A DNA stretch of 6,519 bases from Rhizobacter sp. (GTDB lineage Bacteria; Pseudomonadota; Gammaproteobacteria; Burkholderiales; Burkholderiaceae_C), in the NCBI GenBank assembly GCA_025351675.1, contig JANXVK010000638.1, positions 1 to 6,519 of the forward strand. Direction: 5' to 3'. Of this stretch, positions 1 through 5,703 are shown piece after piece; the first letter of the stretch is position 1; every line of letters starts with the position of its first letter. Under the pieces are notes generated by a model. The model was not told the DNA's origin. It saw only the letters and a list, made by a program, of their open reading frames with translations, and ran no database searches. Made by a program: the position numbers and the translations under genes.

Positions 1-1298
1 CGGGCCGCATGGGCGAGATCGGCAGCGCGCAATACTTCCAGGCGCTGGCGGCGCGCGCCGATCCCGAGGTGCGGATGAACCCGGTGCTGCTGAAGCCCGA
101 GCACGACACGGCGAGCCAGGTCGTCGTGCTCGGCGAGGTGCGCGCCGATCTCGCGCAAGTGCCCTGGCGCGAACGCAGCGAGCAGCTCTGGCCGTTCGCG
201 CGCGACGCGCTGCAGGCGCTGATGCGCGAGAACGACGTGGTTGTGATCGAGGGCGCCGGCTCGCCCGCCGAGATCAACTTGCACGCCAGCGACTACGTCA
301 ACATGCGCACCGCGCGCGCGGCAAATGCTGCGTGCCTGCTCGTCACCGACATCGACCGCGGCGGCGCCTTCGCGCACCTTTACGGCACGCACCAGTTGCT
401 GCCGGCCGACAAGCGTGCGCTGATCCGCGGCTTCGTGCTGAACCGTTTTCGCGGTGACGCGGCACTGCTCGCGCCGGGCCCGCAACAGCTGCAGCAGCTC
501 ACCGGCGTGCCGACCTTGGCGGTGCTGCCGATGTGGCGCGGCCACGGCCTCCCCGAAGAAGACGGCGTGTTTGACGAGCGGCCCGGCGGTGACGCCGACG
601 GTGTGCAGATCGCAGTCATCGCGTTCCCGCGCATCAGCAACCTCGACGAGTTCCAGCCGCTGCGCGACGCGGCCGGCGTGCGCCTGCGCTGGGTCCGCAC
701 GCCGGGCGAGTTGATGGGCGCCGACTGGATCGTGCTGCCCGGCTCGAAGCACACCAGCGGCGATCTGGCGTGGCTGCGTGCGCAGCGACTGGACGCCGCG
801 ATCGCACGCCATGCCGCCGCCGGTGGCCGCGTGCTCGGCCTGTGCGGCGGGTTGCAGATGCTGGGCGATGCGCTGGTCGATCCCGACGGCGTCGACGGCG
901 ACGCGCGCGGTCTGGGCCTGCTGCCGCTGCACACGCGCTTCGAGCGCCTGAAGCTGCTCCGGCACACGGCCGCGCGTTTCGGCGACACGGCCGGCGCGTG
1001 GGCCGCGCTCGCCGGCGTCGGCTTCGAGGGCTACGAGATCCGTCACGGTCGCAGCACGCTGGTCGAGAATGCAGTCGACACGATCGTCGCGTTGCGCAAC
1101 GACGCCGGCGAGTCGATCGGCTGGCAGCGCGGCAACGTGCTCGGCCTGTACATGCACGGCCTGTTCGAGTCGCCCGCGGTGCTGCGCGCGCTGTTCGGGC
1201 GCGAACCGCGTACGCTGGAAAGCGTGTTCGACGGGCTCGCCGACTTCATCGATACCTGCTTTGACCCAGGCGCGCTGGCGCGCTTGGTGGAGCCCTGA
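1..1298 (+). CDS. cobQ: Cobyric acid synthase, glutamine-hydrolysing (5' truncated)
   Basis: Cobyric acid synthase (CobQ/CbiP) performs the ATP- and glutamine-dependent amidation of four carboxylates of adenosylcobyrinic acid a,c-diamide in the cytoplasm. The reading frame is open from the left edge (first full codon at 3). The visible start resembles the family's internal G-EIG-x-AQ block, so the ATG at 9 is internal and roughly 50 residues are missing. Counting from that ATG, NPVLLKP (24-30), a Walker-B-like VVIEGAGSPAEINL (78-91) and VTDIDRGG (112-119) mark the synthetase half. The C-terminal half is a class I (triad) glutamine amidotransferase: VLPGSKHT (242-249), the nucleophile Cys279 in GLCGGLQMLG, and the conserved YEIRHG (342-347) and YMHGLFE (381-387) blocks. 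It ends one base before cobT, as first visible member of a late cobalamin operon. The family is certain; the true start lies outside the window. Confidence 0.95.
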   Translation, partial: GRMGEIGSAQYFQALAARADPEVRMNPVLLKPEHDTASQVVVLGEVRADLAQVPWRERSEQLWPFARDALQALMRENDVVVIEGAGSPAEINLHASDYVNMRTARAANAACLLVTDIDRGGAFAHLYGTHQLLPADKRALIRGFVLNRFRGDAALLAPGPQQLQQLTGVPTLAVLPMWRGHGLPEEDGVFDERPGGDADGVQIAVIAFPRISNLDEFQPLRDAAGVRLRWVRTPGELMGADWIVLPGSKHTSGDLAWLRAQRLDAAIARHAAAGGRVLGLCGGLQMLGDALVDPDGVDGDARGLGLLPLHTRFERLKLLRHTAARFGDTAGAWAALAGVGFEGYEIRHGRSTLVENAVDTIVALRNDAGESIGWQRGNVLGLYMHGLFESPAVLRALFGREPRTLESVFDGLADFIDTCFDPGALARLVEP

Positions 1299-1302
1299 GA
1301 TG
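1286..1302 (+). promoter_or_regulatory. Ribosome binding site that fixes the cobT start
   Basis: GGTGGAG at 1286-1292 lies 7 nt before the ATG at 1300 and sits inside the last codons of cobQ. It supports ATG 1300 as the cobT start. The frame stays open upstream to 1069, but that stretch is a shadow of cobQ. Confidence 0.6.
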
Positions 1303-2322
1303 AATGTTTCAAACGAACCGTCGCTGGCATCGCGCTTGCAGCGGCGTCTCGATCAACTCACCAAGCCGCGCGGCTCGCTCGGCCGGCTCGAGGCGCTGGC
1401 GCTGCAGATCGGCCTGATCCAGCGCAGCGAGCGTCCGGTGCTGTGGGCGCCACAGCTCGTCGTCTTCGCGGCCGATCACGGCCTCGCGGCGCAGGGCGTG
1501 TCGGCGTACCCGAGCGAGGTCACCGCGCAGATGGTCGAGAACTTCCTCGCCGGTGGCGCGGCCGTCAGCGTGCTGGCGCGCCAGCACGGCCTGGCGCTGA
1601 CGGTGGTCGATGCCGGCGTGCGCAGCGAACTCGCGCCGCGCGCCGGGCTGCTGATCCGCAAGATCGCCGCCGGCACCGCGGATGCGTCGCTCGGCCCCGC
1701 GATGAGCGCGTCGCAGTGCGGCGAGGCGGTCGAGCGCGGCCGCGACGTCGTTCGCGGGCTGCCGGGCAACGCGCTGCTGCTCGGCGAGATGGGCATCGCC
1801 AACACGTCGAGCGCAGCCCTGCTGCTGGCACGTCTGGCCGGCCTCGACCTCACCACATGCATCGGCCGCGGCACCGGCCTCGACGATGCCGGCCTCGCGC
1901 ACAAGGGCGCGGTGCTGCGCCGCGTGCTCGCGCTGCACGCCGATGCGCGCGAGCCGCTCGCCGCGCTCGCGGCCTTCGGCGGTTTCGAGATCGCGATGCT
2001 GGCCGGCGCGGCCTTGCACGCGGCCGAGGAGCGACGCGTGATCGTCGTCGACGGCTTCATCGTCGGCGCGGCGATCCTCGTGGCGTCGATGATCGAGCCG
2101 GCCGTGCTCGACTGTTGCGTGTTCTCGCACCGCTCCGATGAAGCCGGCCACGGCCTGATGCTCGACGCGCTCGGTGCGCAGCCGCTGCTGCAGCTCGGCC
2201 TGCGCCTCGGCGAGGGCTCGGGCGCGGCGCTGGCGTGGCCGCTCGTCGACAGTGCGGTGCGGCTGCTGAACGAGATGGCGAGCTTCGCGTCGGCTGGCGT
2301 CTCGGAGCGCAGCCCAACATGA
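1300..2322 (+). CDS. cobT: Nicotinate-nucleotide--dimethylbenzimidazole phosphoribosyltransferase
   Basis: CobT transfers phosphoribose from nicotinate mononucleotide to 5,6-dimethylbenzimidazole, giving alpha-ribazole 5'-phosphate, the activated lower ligand of cobalamin. The 340-residue product is close to the usual family length of about 340-360. Visible family blocks in order: TKPRGSLGRLE (21-31), VVFAADHGLAAQGVSAYP (54-71), LGEMGIANT (161-169), GRGTGLDD (189-196), VDGFIVGAA (250-258), FSHRSDEAGH (275-284) and LRLGEGSGA (301-309). Glu305 in the last block matches the catalytic glutamate known from Salmonella CobT (Glu317). ATG 1300 is chosen because it gives the normal N-terminus and has GGTGGAG 7 nt upstream. 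The gene starts 1 nt after cobQ and its TGA overlaps a small ATG frame leading into cobS, so it is almost certainly co-transcribed with both. The assignment is not in doubt. Confidence 0.97.
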   Translation: MNVSNEPSLASRLQRRLDQLTKPRGSLGRLEALALQIGLIQRSERPVLWAPQLVVFAADHGLAAQGVSAYPSEVTAQMVENFLAGGAAVSVLARQHGLALTVVDAGVRSELAPRAGLLIRKIAAGTADASLGPAMSASQCGEAVERGRDVVRGLPGNALLLGEMGIANTSSAALLLARLAGLDLTTCIGRGTGLDDAGLAHKGAVLRRVLALHADAREPLAALAAFGGFEIAMLAGAALHAAEERRVIVVDGFIVGAAILVASMIEPAVLDCCVFSHRSDEAGHGLMLDALGAQPLLQLGLRLGEGSGAALAWPLVDSAVRLLNEMASFASAGVSERSPT

Positions 2323-2333
2323 GCACCGCATGA
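2304..2333 (+). promoter_or_regulatory. Possible cobT-cobS translational coupling site with a 4-codon relay frame
   Basis: The cobT stop TGA (2320-2322) overlaps an ATG at 2319, which opens the frame ATGAGCACCGCATGA (2319-2333, Met-Ser-Thr-Ala). Its own stop TGA (2331-2333) overlaps the cobS ATG (2330-2332). The only Shine-Dalgarno-like string nearby, GGAG at 2304-2307, is 11 nt from ATG 2319 but 22 nt from the cobS ATG. CobS therefore seems to lack its own good site and could be translated by ribosomes re-initiating after cobT or after the relay frame. The overlaps are seen directly; the function is inference. Confidence 0.35.
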
Positions 2334-3112
2334 TCCACGAGTTGCGATTGTTCTTCGTCGCGTTGCAGTTCCTGACGCGTGTGCCGTCGCCGCGATGGGT
2401 TGGCTTCGAGCCCGACTGGTTGAACCAGAGTGCGCGCTGGTTTGCGCTCGTCGGCCTGGGGGTCGGCGCCGTCGCTGCGCTGGTGCTGTGGGCAGCGAGC
2501 TTCGCCTTTCCGCCGGCGGTCGCGGTCGGGTTGTCGATTGCGGGCACGCTGCTGCTGACCGGCGGTTTCCACGAAGACGGTCTGGCCGACACGGCCGATG
2601 CGCTCGGCGGTGCGGTCAGCCGCGAACGGGCGCTCGAGATCATGAAGGACTCGCGCATCGGCAGCTACGGCGCCCTGGCGCTGCTCACCGTGCTCGGGCT
2701 GAAGGCGGCGGCGTTGAGCGCGATGCTGCCGGCGCTCGCGATCCCCGCGCTGCTGCTCGCGCACACCGCGAGCCGCGCCGCCGCGGTCGTGCTGATCCGC
2801 GTGCTGCCGTACGCCGGCGACATCGAGCACGCGAAGGCGACGCCGCTGGCGCGACGCGTGGCGCCAGCGGGCGTGGTGGTGGCGCTCGGCACGGTCGTCA
2901 CCGTCGGCGGGCTGCTGGTGGTGTGGGTGCCGGCGCACGCCGCGGCGGTCGCGGCGAGCGCTGTGCTGGTGGCGATCGGCACCGCGTGGAGCGCGCGCTG
3001 GCTGCGTCGCCGGCTCGGCGGCTACACCGGCGATGCGCTCGGCGCGACGCAGCAGATCACCGAGTTGCTCGCGCTGTTGGGCTGGTTGGGGATCGCGCGT
3101 TGCACGAACTGA
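2330..3112 (+). CDS. cobS: Adenosylcobinamide-GDP ribazoletransferase (cobalamin synthase)
   Basis: CobS is the integral membrane enzyme that joins adenosylcobinamide-GDP to alpha-ribazole (or its 5'-phosphate), yielding adenosylcobalamin (5'-phosphate) and GMP. The 260-residue product has the normal family length and N-terminus (hydrophobic, ending in FLTRVP at 14-19). The family motif HEDGLADTAD (81-90) holds the acidic, likely metal-binding residues. MKDSRIGSYG (105-114) and GGYTGDALGATQQ (230-242) are also typical. Hydrophobic, probably membrane-spanning stretches lie near 38-57, 62-79, 114-158 and 180-220. The start at 2330 lacks a well-spaced ribosome binding site but gives the expected N-terminus. 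The gene follows cobT by 7 nt and its last 13 nt overlap cobC, which acts on the same pathway step or the next one. Family assignment is secure; the segment borders are judged by eye. Confidence 0.96.
   Translation: MIHELRLFFVALQFLTRVPSPRWVGFEPDWLNQSARWFALVGLGVGAVAALVLWAASFAFPPAVAVGLSIAGTLLLTGGFHEDGLADTADALGGAVSRERALEIMKDSRIGSYGALALLTVLGLKAAALSAMLPALAIPALLLAHTASRAAAVVLIRVLPYAGDIEHAKATPLARRVAPAGVVVALGTVVTVGGLLVVWVPAHAAAVAASAVLVAIGTAWSARWLRRRLGGYTGDALGATQQITELLALLGWLGIARCTN
3088..3102 (+). promoter_or_regulatory. Ribosome binding site and TTG start of cobC inside cobS
   Basis: GGGGA at 3088-3092, within the last codons of cobS, lies 7 nt before the TTG at 3100. This spacing is near ideal, and no ATG or GTG in the cobC frame precedes the active-site RHA codons at a sensible distance. 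The site therefore supports a rare TTG start and a 13-nt overlap with cobS. Confidence 0.55.
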
Positions 3113-3639
3113 GCCTCTGGCGCCACGCGCGGCCGAACGGGGTTGAGGGGTGCTGCATCGGGCACACCGAAGTGCAGGTCGATCGCCGCAAGAGCAAGCG
3201 GCTCGCGCATCGCATTCGCGCATGGGCGCGGCGGCACGGCGCGCCACGCGAGGTGGTCACCTCGCCGTTGCGACGCGCTGCCGACGTGGGCCGCTGGCTG
3301 GCTCGCTGGGGTTGGCAGCACCGGGTCGATGCGCGCCTGCTCGAACTCGACTTCGGTGATTGGGACGGGCGCGATTGGGCCGCAATGCCGCTCGAAGCGA
3401 TCGACGCCTGGTGCGCCGATTTCGCGCATCACGCGCCTGGCGGTGGCGAGCCGGTCGCGGCGCTGCTCGCACGCTGCGCCGGGTTCATCGCCGATGCGCC
3501 CGGCGCCTGCATCGTCGGCCACGCCGGCTGGATCAGCGCGGCGCTCTGGCTCGAACGATCGGGCGGCGCCCCGCCCGAGGCGGGAGCCTGGCCGCGCGCG
3601 GTCGACTACGGCGCGCGGGTGACGCTCACTCGGGCTTGA
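3100..3639 (+). CDS. cobC: CobC-type histidine phosphatase (alpha-ribazole phosphatase)
   Basis: This is a histidine phosphatase (phosphoglycerate-mutase superfamily) that likely dephosphorylates alpha-ribazole 5'-phosphate or adenosylcobalamin 5'-phosphate, a late step around CobS. The 179-residue product starts at a TTG. Its active-site block LWRHARP (6-12) has Arg8 and the phospho-acceptor His9, with Ala in place of the common Gly of RHG. TSPLRRA (54-60) supplies the second Arg, ELDFGDWDG (82-90) the acidic block, and IVGHAG (138-143) the second catalytic His (His141). HAPGGGEP (111-118) is typical of CobC-like members. It overlaps cobS by 13 nt, which argues for a cobalamin role rather than a general phosphatase. 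The 3' end overlaps the convergent GAF gene by 14 nt. The family is sure; the exact in vivo substrate is inferred from context. Confidence 0.88.
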   Translation: MHELSLWRHARPNGVEGCCIGHTEVQVDRRKSKRLAHRIRAWARRHGAPREVVTSPLRRAADVGRWLARWGWQHRVDARLLELDFGDWDGRDWAAMPLEAIDAWCADFAHHAPGGGEPVAALLARCAGFIADAPGACIVGHAGWISAALWLERSGGAPPEAGAWPRAVDYGARVTLTRA

Positions 3640-4240
3640 GATCGGACGGCAGGTCGAGCGGCATCGGCATCGTCGCCAGCCGGTTCGGCGTGCTCGACTC
3701 CCAGAGCGCGCCCGGCGCCGTGTCGATCGACGCATTGACGATGTGCATCAGGGTCAGGCTCGCGCGCGAGGCGATCTTGCGCAGCGTCTGCAACTGACGC
3801 TGGGTCCAGTCGACCGGCGTGCCGAGCTGCTCGCAGCTGAAGGTGCCGAACAGCACGCCGTTGACCGAAAAGCTCATGTCCAGCAGCGAAACCACGCCCG
3901 CCGCGCCCAGGTACTCGCTCAACGCACGGGCGCTGACCGGGTCGGCACCCGCCTGACCGACCGTGACGCTGCCGTCGCGCCGCAGGCACTCGAGGTAGTG
4001 GCCCTCGTTCGGGTGGACGATGTCGGCGGCGCCCACCATGCGGTCGAGGCTGGCATCGAACATCGCGACGCAGCGCAGCGCGCGGCGATCGTCGGTGTCG
4101 ACGAACACACGCAGCCCGGCGCGCGTGCAGCCGATCTCGGCGGCGACGAAGCGCATCAGCTGCTCGAGGTATTGGGCACTGTCGATCTCGCCCCGCTCGA
4201 GGTGGCCCGAGATGACCTGCATGTCAGGTTTGTCCGGCAT
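3626..4240 (-). CDS. Stand-alone GAF-domain protein, function unknown
   Basis: The 204-residue soluble product is dominated by one GAF domain (about 23-168), a fold that binds small molecules or senses redox state. The most typical part is GVLFGTFSCEQLG (128-140) followed by DWTQRQLQTL and an Ala/Leu helix to about 168. The rest is a Pro-rich tail (about 170-204) likely to be disordered. No kinase, GGDEF, EAL, HTH or other output domain is present, and I see no signal peptide or membrane segment. Cysteines occur at 38, 57, 85 and 136, but the free-methionine-sulfoxide-reductase pattern is not evident. ATG 4240 was chosen as the first Met before the domain. It has no clear ribosome binding site, and Met7 (4222) is an alternative; a longer frame to 4384 would overlap nth. 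It lies 38 nt after nth on the same strand and ends inside cobC. The ligand is unknown. Confidence 0.75.
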   Translation of the reverse strand: MPDKPDMQVISGHLERGEIDSAQYLEQLMRFVAAEIGCTRAGLRVFVDTDDRRALRCVAMFDASLDRMVGAADIVHPNEGHYLECLRRDGSVTVGQAGADPVSARALSEYLGAAGVVSLLDMSFSVNGVLFGTFSCEQLGTPVDWTQRQLQTLRKIASRASLTLMHIVNASIDTAPGALWESSTPNRLATMPMPLDLPSDLKPE

Positions 4241-4267
4241 GCCCGAATTATCCGGCGCGAAGTGTGG

Positions 4268-4296
4268 CACTGCAGCGACTAAGTGGCGCTGCAGCG
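4268..4296 (-). repeat. Imperfect palindrome spanning the nth stop codon
   Basis: On the minus strand CGCTGCAGCG (4296-4287) can pair with CGCTGCAGTG (4277-4268): 10 pairs with one G-U wobble and a 9-nt loop that contains the nth stop TAG (4281-4279). No run of T follows, so it is not a standard intrinsic terminator. Read on the plus strand the same bases also form a direct repeat with a 19-nt period, TGGCACTGCAGCG at 4265 and TGGCGCTGCAGCG at 4284. The pairing is seen directly; any role is unknown. Confidence 0.45.
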
Positions 4297-4962
4297 TGAA
4301 CTGTGTGGCACCTTTGCCGGCGCCACGGCGGTCGAGATCGCGGGCCAAGCGTCGCACCAGCGCGTCACCGCGCACTGGGCGCACAGCGGCCGGCGCGCCT
4401 GGCAGACGTAGCGGCCGTGCAGGATCAGCCAGTGGTGCGCGTCGACCAGGTAGGCTGGCGGAATGCGTGCGAGCAGCTTCAGCTCGACTTCGAGCGGGTT
4501 CTTTCCGGGCGCGAGGCCGGTGCGGTTCGAGACGCGGAAGATGTGCGTGTCGACTGCCATCGTTGGCTCGCCGAAGGCGACGTTGAGCACGACGTTGGCG
4601 GTCTTGCGGCCGACGCCGGGCAGGGCTTCGAGCTCGGCGCGCGTGCCGGGCACCTTGCCGCCATGCTGTGTGGTCAGGATGCGGCAGGTCTCAAGCAGGT
4701 TCTTCGCCTTGGTGCGGTACAGGCCGATCGTGCGGATGTGTTCGGTAAGGCCGTCGAGACCGAGCGCGAGCAGCTTGGCGGGCGTGTTGGCGACCGGGAA
4801 GAGCCGCCGCGTCGCCTTGTTGACGCCGACGTCGGTGGCCTGCGCCGACAGCAGCACCGCAGCCAGCAGCTCGAACACGTTGGTGTACTCAAGCTCGGTC
4901 TCGGGCTGCGGATTCGCGGCCTGCAGGGTCGCGAAGAAGGGGGCGATGTCCTGCGTTTTCAT
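4279..4962 (-). CDS. nth: Endonuclease III (DNA glycosylase/AP lyase)
   Basis: Endonuclease III removes oxidised pyrimidines from DNA and cleaves the abasic site by beta-elimination, in base excision repair. The 227-residue product carries the helix-hairpin-helix LPGVGRKTA (114-122) with catalytic Lys120 and the VDTH block (137-140) with catalytic Asp138. Its 4Fe-4S loop has Cys187, Cys194, Cys197 and Cys203 (C-x6-C-x2-C-x5-C). These numbers coincide exactly with E. coli Nth, which supports ATG 4962 as the start although no clear ribosome binding site is seen. E. coli Nth is 211 residues; here about 16 extra C-terminal residues, coded largely by the palindromic repeats at 4268-4326, form an unusual tail. 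The gene starts 10 nt after rsxB on the same strand, so the two are probably co-transcribed. The enzyme should be fully active because all key residues are present. Confidence 0.96.
   Translation of the reverse strand: MKTQDIAPFFATLQAANPQPETELEYTNVFELLAAVLLSAQATDVGVNKATRRLFPVANTPAKLLALGLDGLTEHIRTIGLYRTKAKNLLETCRILTTQHGGKVPGTRAELEALPGVGRKTANVVLNVAFGEPTMAVDTHIFRVSNRTGLAPGKNPLEVELKLLARIPPAYLVDAHHWLILHGRYVCQARRPLCAQCAVTRWCDAWPAISTAVAPAKVPHSSRCSAT
4305..4326 (-). repeat. Second imperfect palindrome in the nth 3' end
   Basis: On the minus strand GTGGCGCC (4326-4319) can pair with GGTGCCAC (4312-4305): 8 pairs with one G-U wobble and a 6-nt GGCAAA loop. It lies 8 nt upstream, in the direction of nth transcription, of the palindrome over the nth stop codon. 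GTGGCRC-type heptamers recur at 4264, 4283 and 4305, so the two hairpins share sequence. Together they resemble a small REP-like pair or a processing/attenuation structure. Neither can be confirmed from one copy. Confidence 0.4.
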
Positions 4963-4972
4963 GGCGCGGGCG

Positions 4973-5566
4973 TCACGTCGCGCGTTCCGCGCGCGCGCGA
5001 GCCAAGGCCGCCGCGACGACGCTGCGTTTGTCCGGGCCGAGCTGCGGTTCGCTGCGTTCTTGCTTGTCACGCTGCAGGCGCTGCACACGCCGGCCGTAAC
5101 GTTCGTGCGCCTCGACCGCCTGCGGCGCGCTCCACGCATCCCAGCCGGTGCGGGTGCCGGTGATTGGCACCAGCGCAATGCAGTCGACCGGGCAGGGTGG
5201 CAGGCACAGCTCGCAGCCGGTGCATTCGGCGGCGATCACGGTGTGCATGCCTTTCGGCCCGCCGACGATGGCGTCGACCGGGCAGGCGTTCAGGCACAGC
5301 GTGCAGCCGATGCACCAGGCTTCGTCGATCACCGCGAGCTGGCGCGGCGCCTCGATGCCGTTCACAGGATTCAGCGGCAGCGCCGGCCGACCGGTGAGGG
5401 CGGCGAGCCGGGCAATGCCTTCGCCACCGCCAGGCGGGCACTGGTTGATCTCGGCCTCGCCGGCCGCGATCGCCTGCGCATAGCTCCTGCAGTCGGGATA
5501 ACCGCAGCGCGTGCATTGGGTCTGTGGCAGCGCGTCGTCGAGCGCCTGGACGAGCCCGGCGTTCAC
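4973..5566 (-). CDS. rsxB: RsxB/RnfB-type 4Fe-4S ferredoxin, soluble orphan form
   Basis: This is the iron-sulfur subunit type of the Rnf/Rsx electron-transport complex, an electron carrier. The 197-residue product has an N-terminal 4Fe-4S motif, Cys18, Cys21, Cys26 and Cys43, in the characteristic C-x2-C-x4-C-x16-C spacing. Two bacterial ferredoxin motifs follow, [12 protein letters not shown] (Cys85, 88, 91, 95) and [12 protein letters not shown] (Cys115, 118, 121, 125). The last 50 residues are charged and rich in Arg, Gln and Ala. Canonical RsxB begins with a hydrophobic anchor of about 25 residues, which is absent here, so the protein should be cytosolic. No rsxA, C, D, G or E lies in the window. 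The GTG start (5566) overlaps the phaZ stop as GTGA, with AAGG 4 nt upstream; nth follows 10 nt after. The fold and clusters are sure; the redox partner is unknown. Confidence 0.88.
   Translation of the reverse strand: MNAGLVQALDDALPQTQCTRCGYPDCRSYAQAIAAGEAEINQCPPGGGEGIARLAALTGRPALPLNPVNGIEAPRQLAVIDEAWCIGCTLCLNACPVDAIVGGPKGMHTVIAAECTGCELCLPPCPVDCIALVPITGTRTGWDAWSAPQAVEAHERYGRRVQRLQRDKQERSEPQLGPDKRSVVAAALARARAERAT
5563..5566 (-). promoter_or_regulatory. GTGA stop/start overlap between phaZ and rsxB
   Basis: On the minus strand the bases GTGA (5566-5563) contain both the rsxB start GTG and the phaZ stop TGA. Overlaps of this type usually mean re-initiation of the terminating ribosome, so rsxB translation is probably coupled to phaZ. 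The weak AAGG site 4 nt before the GTG fits this. Confidence 0.5.
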
Positions 5567-5703
5567 TTTGCCTTGCGCGCGGCCTTCTTCGCGACCGATT
5601 TGGCGGCAGCATTCGGCACCAGCGTCAACGCCAACTGGCGCGAGGCCGGCTTTGCGGCAGCCGCCTTGCGCGCAGCCGCCTTCGGCTTCGTCACTTCGGC
5701 GGC
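5563..5703 (-). other. Lys/Ala-rich C-terminal tail of PhaZ
   Basis: The last 46 or so residues of PhaZ follow the end of the hydrolase fold (about VRDFIASYQ). They contain nine Lys, three Arg and only one acidic residue, embedded in Ala runs, for example [17 protein letters not shown] and [15 protein letters not shown]. The composition resembles histone H1-like and PhaM-type (PAKKA) DNA-binding tails. The reading frame is intact and ends in the GTGA overlap with rsxB, so it is not an obvious frameshift product. Function is inferred from composition only. Confidence 0.6.

Noticed and set aside
9..11. ATG 9 as the real start of cobQ
   Set aside because: The residues around it match an internal block of the family, the frame continues to the left edge, and the product would lack the N-terminal nucleotide-binding part.
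1069..1299. Open frame running into cobT from inside cobQ, suggesting a longer CobT or a fusion
   Set aside because: The upstream part is a Ser/Arg/Cys-rich shadow of cobQ codons. The CobT family N-terminus and a good ribosome binding site place the start at ATG 1300.
1309..3247. Long minus-strand open frames (449 and 396 residues) opposite cobT and cobS
   Set aside because: They are Arg/Ala-rich with no recognisable motif and lie opposite clearly conserved genes. Long antisense frames are expected in DNA this rich in GC.
3626..4240. Free methionine-(R)-sulfoxide reductase, a GAF-fold enzyme
   Set aside because: The cysteines at 38, 57, 85 and 136 do not show the spacing or surrounding motif expected for that enzyme.
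4268..4296. Intrinsic terminator for nth
   Set aside because: The hairpin is followed by CCACACTTCGCG on the minus strand, with no T-run, so only a palindrome is reported.
4241..4384. Upstream extension of the GAF gene to ATG 4384
   Set aside because: It would overlap nth by over 100 bases and adds an Arg-rich segment typical of an out-of-frame shadow. ATG 4240 directly precedes the GAF domain.
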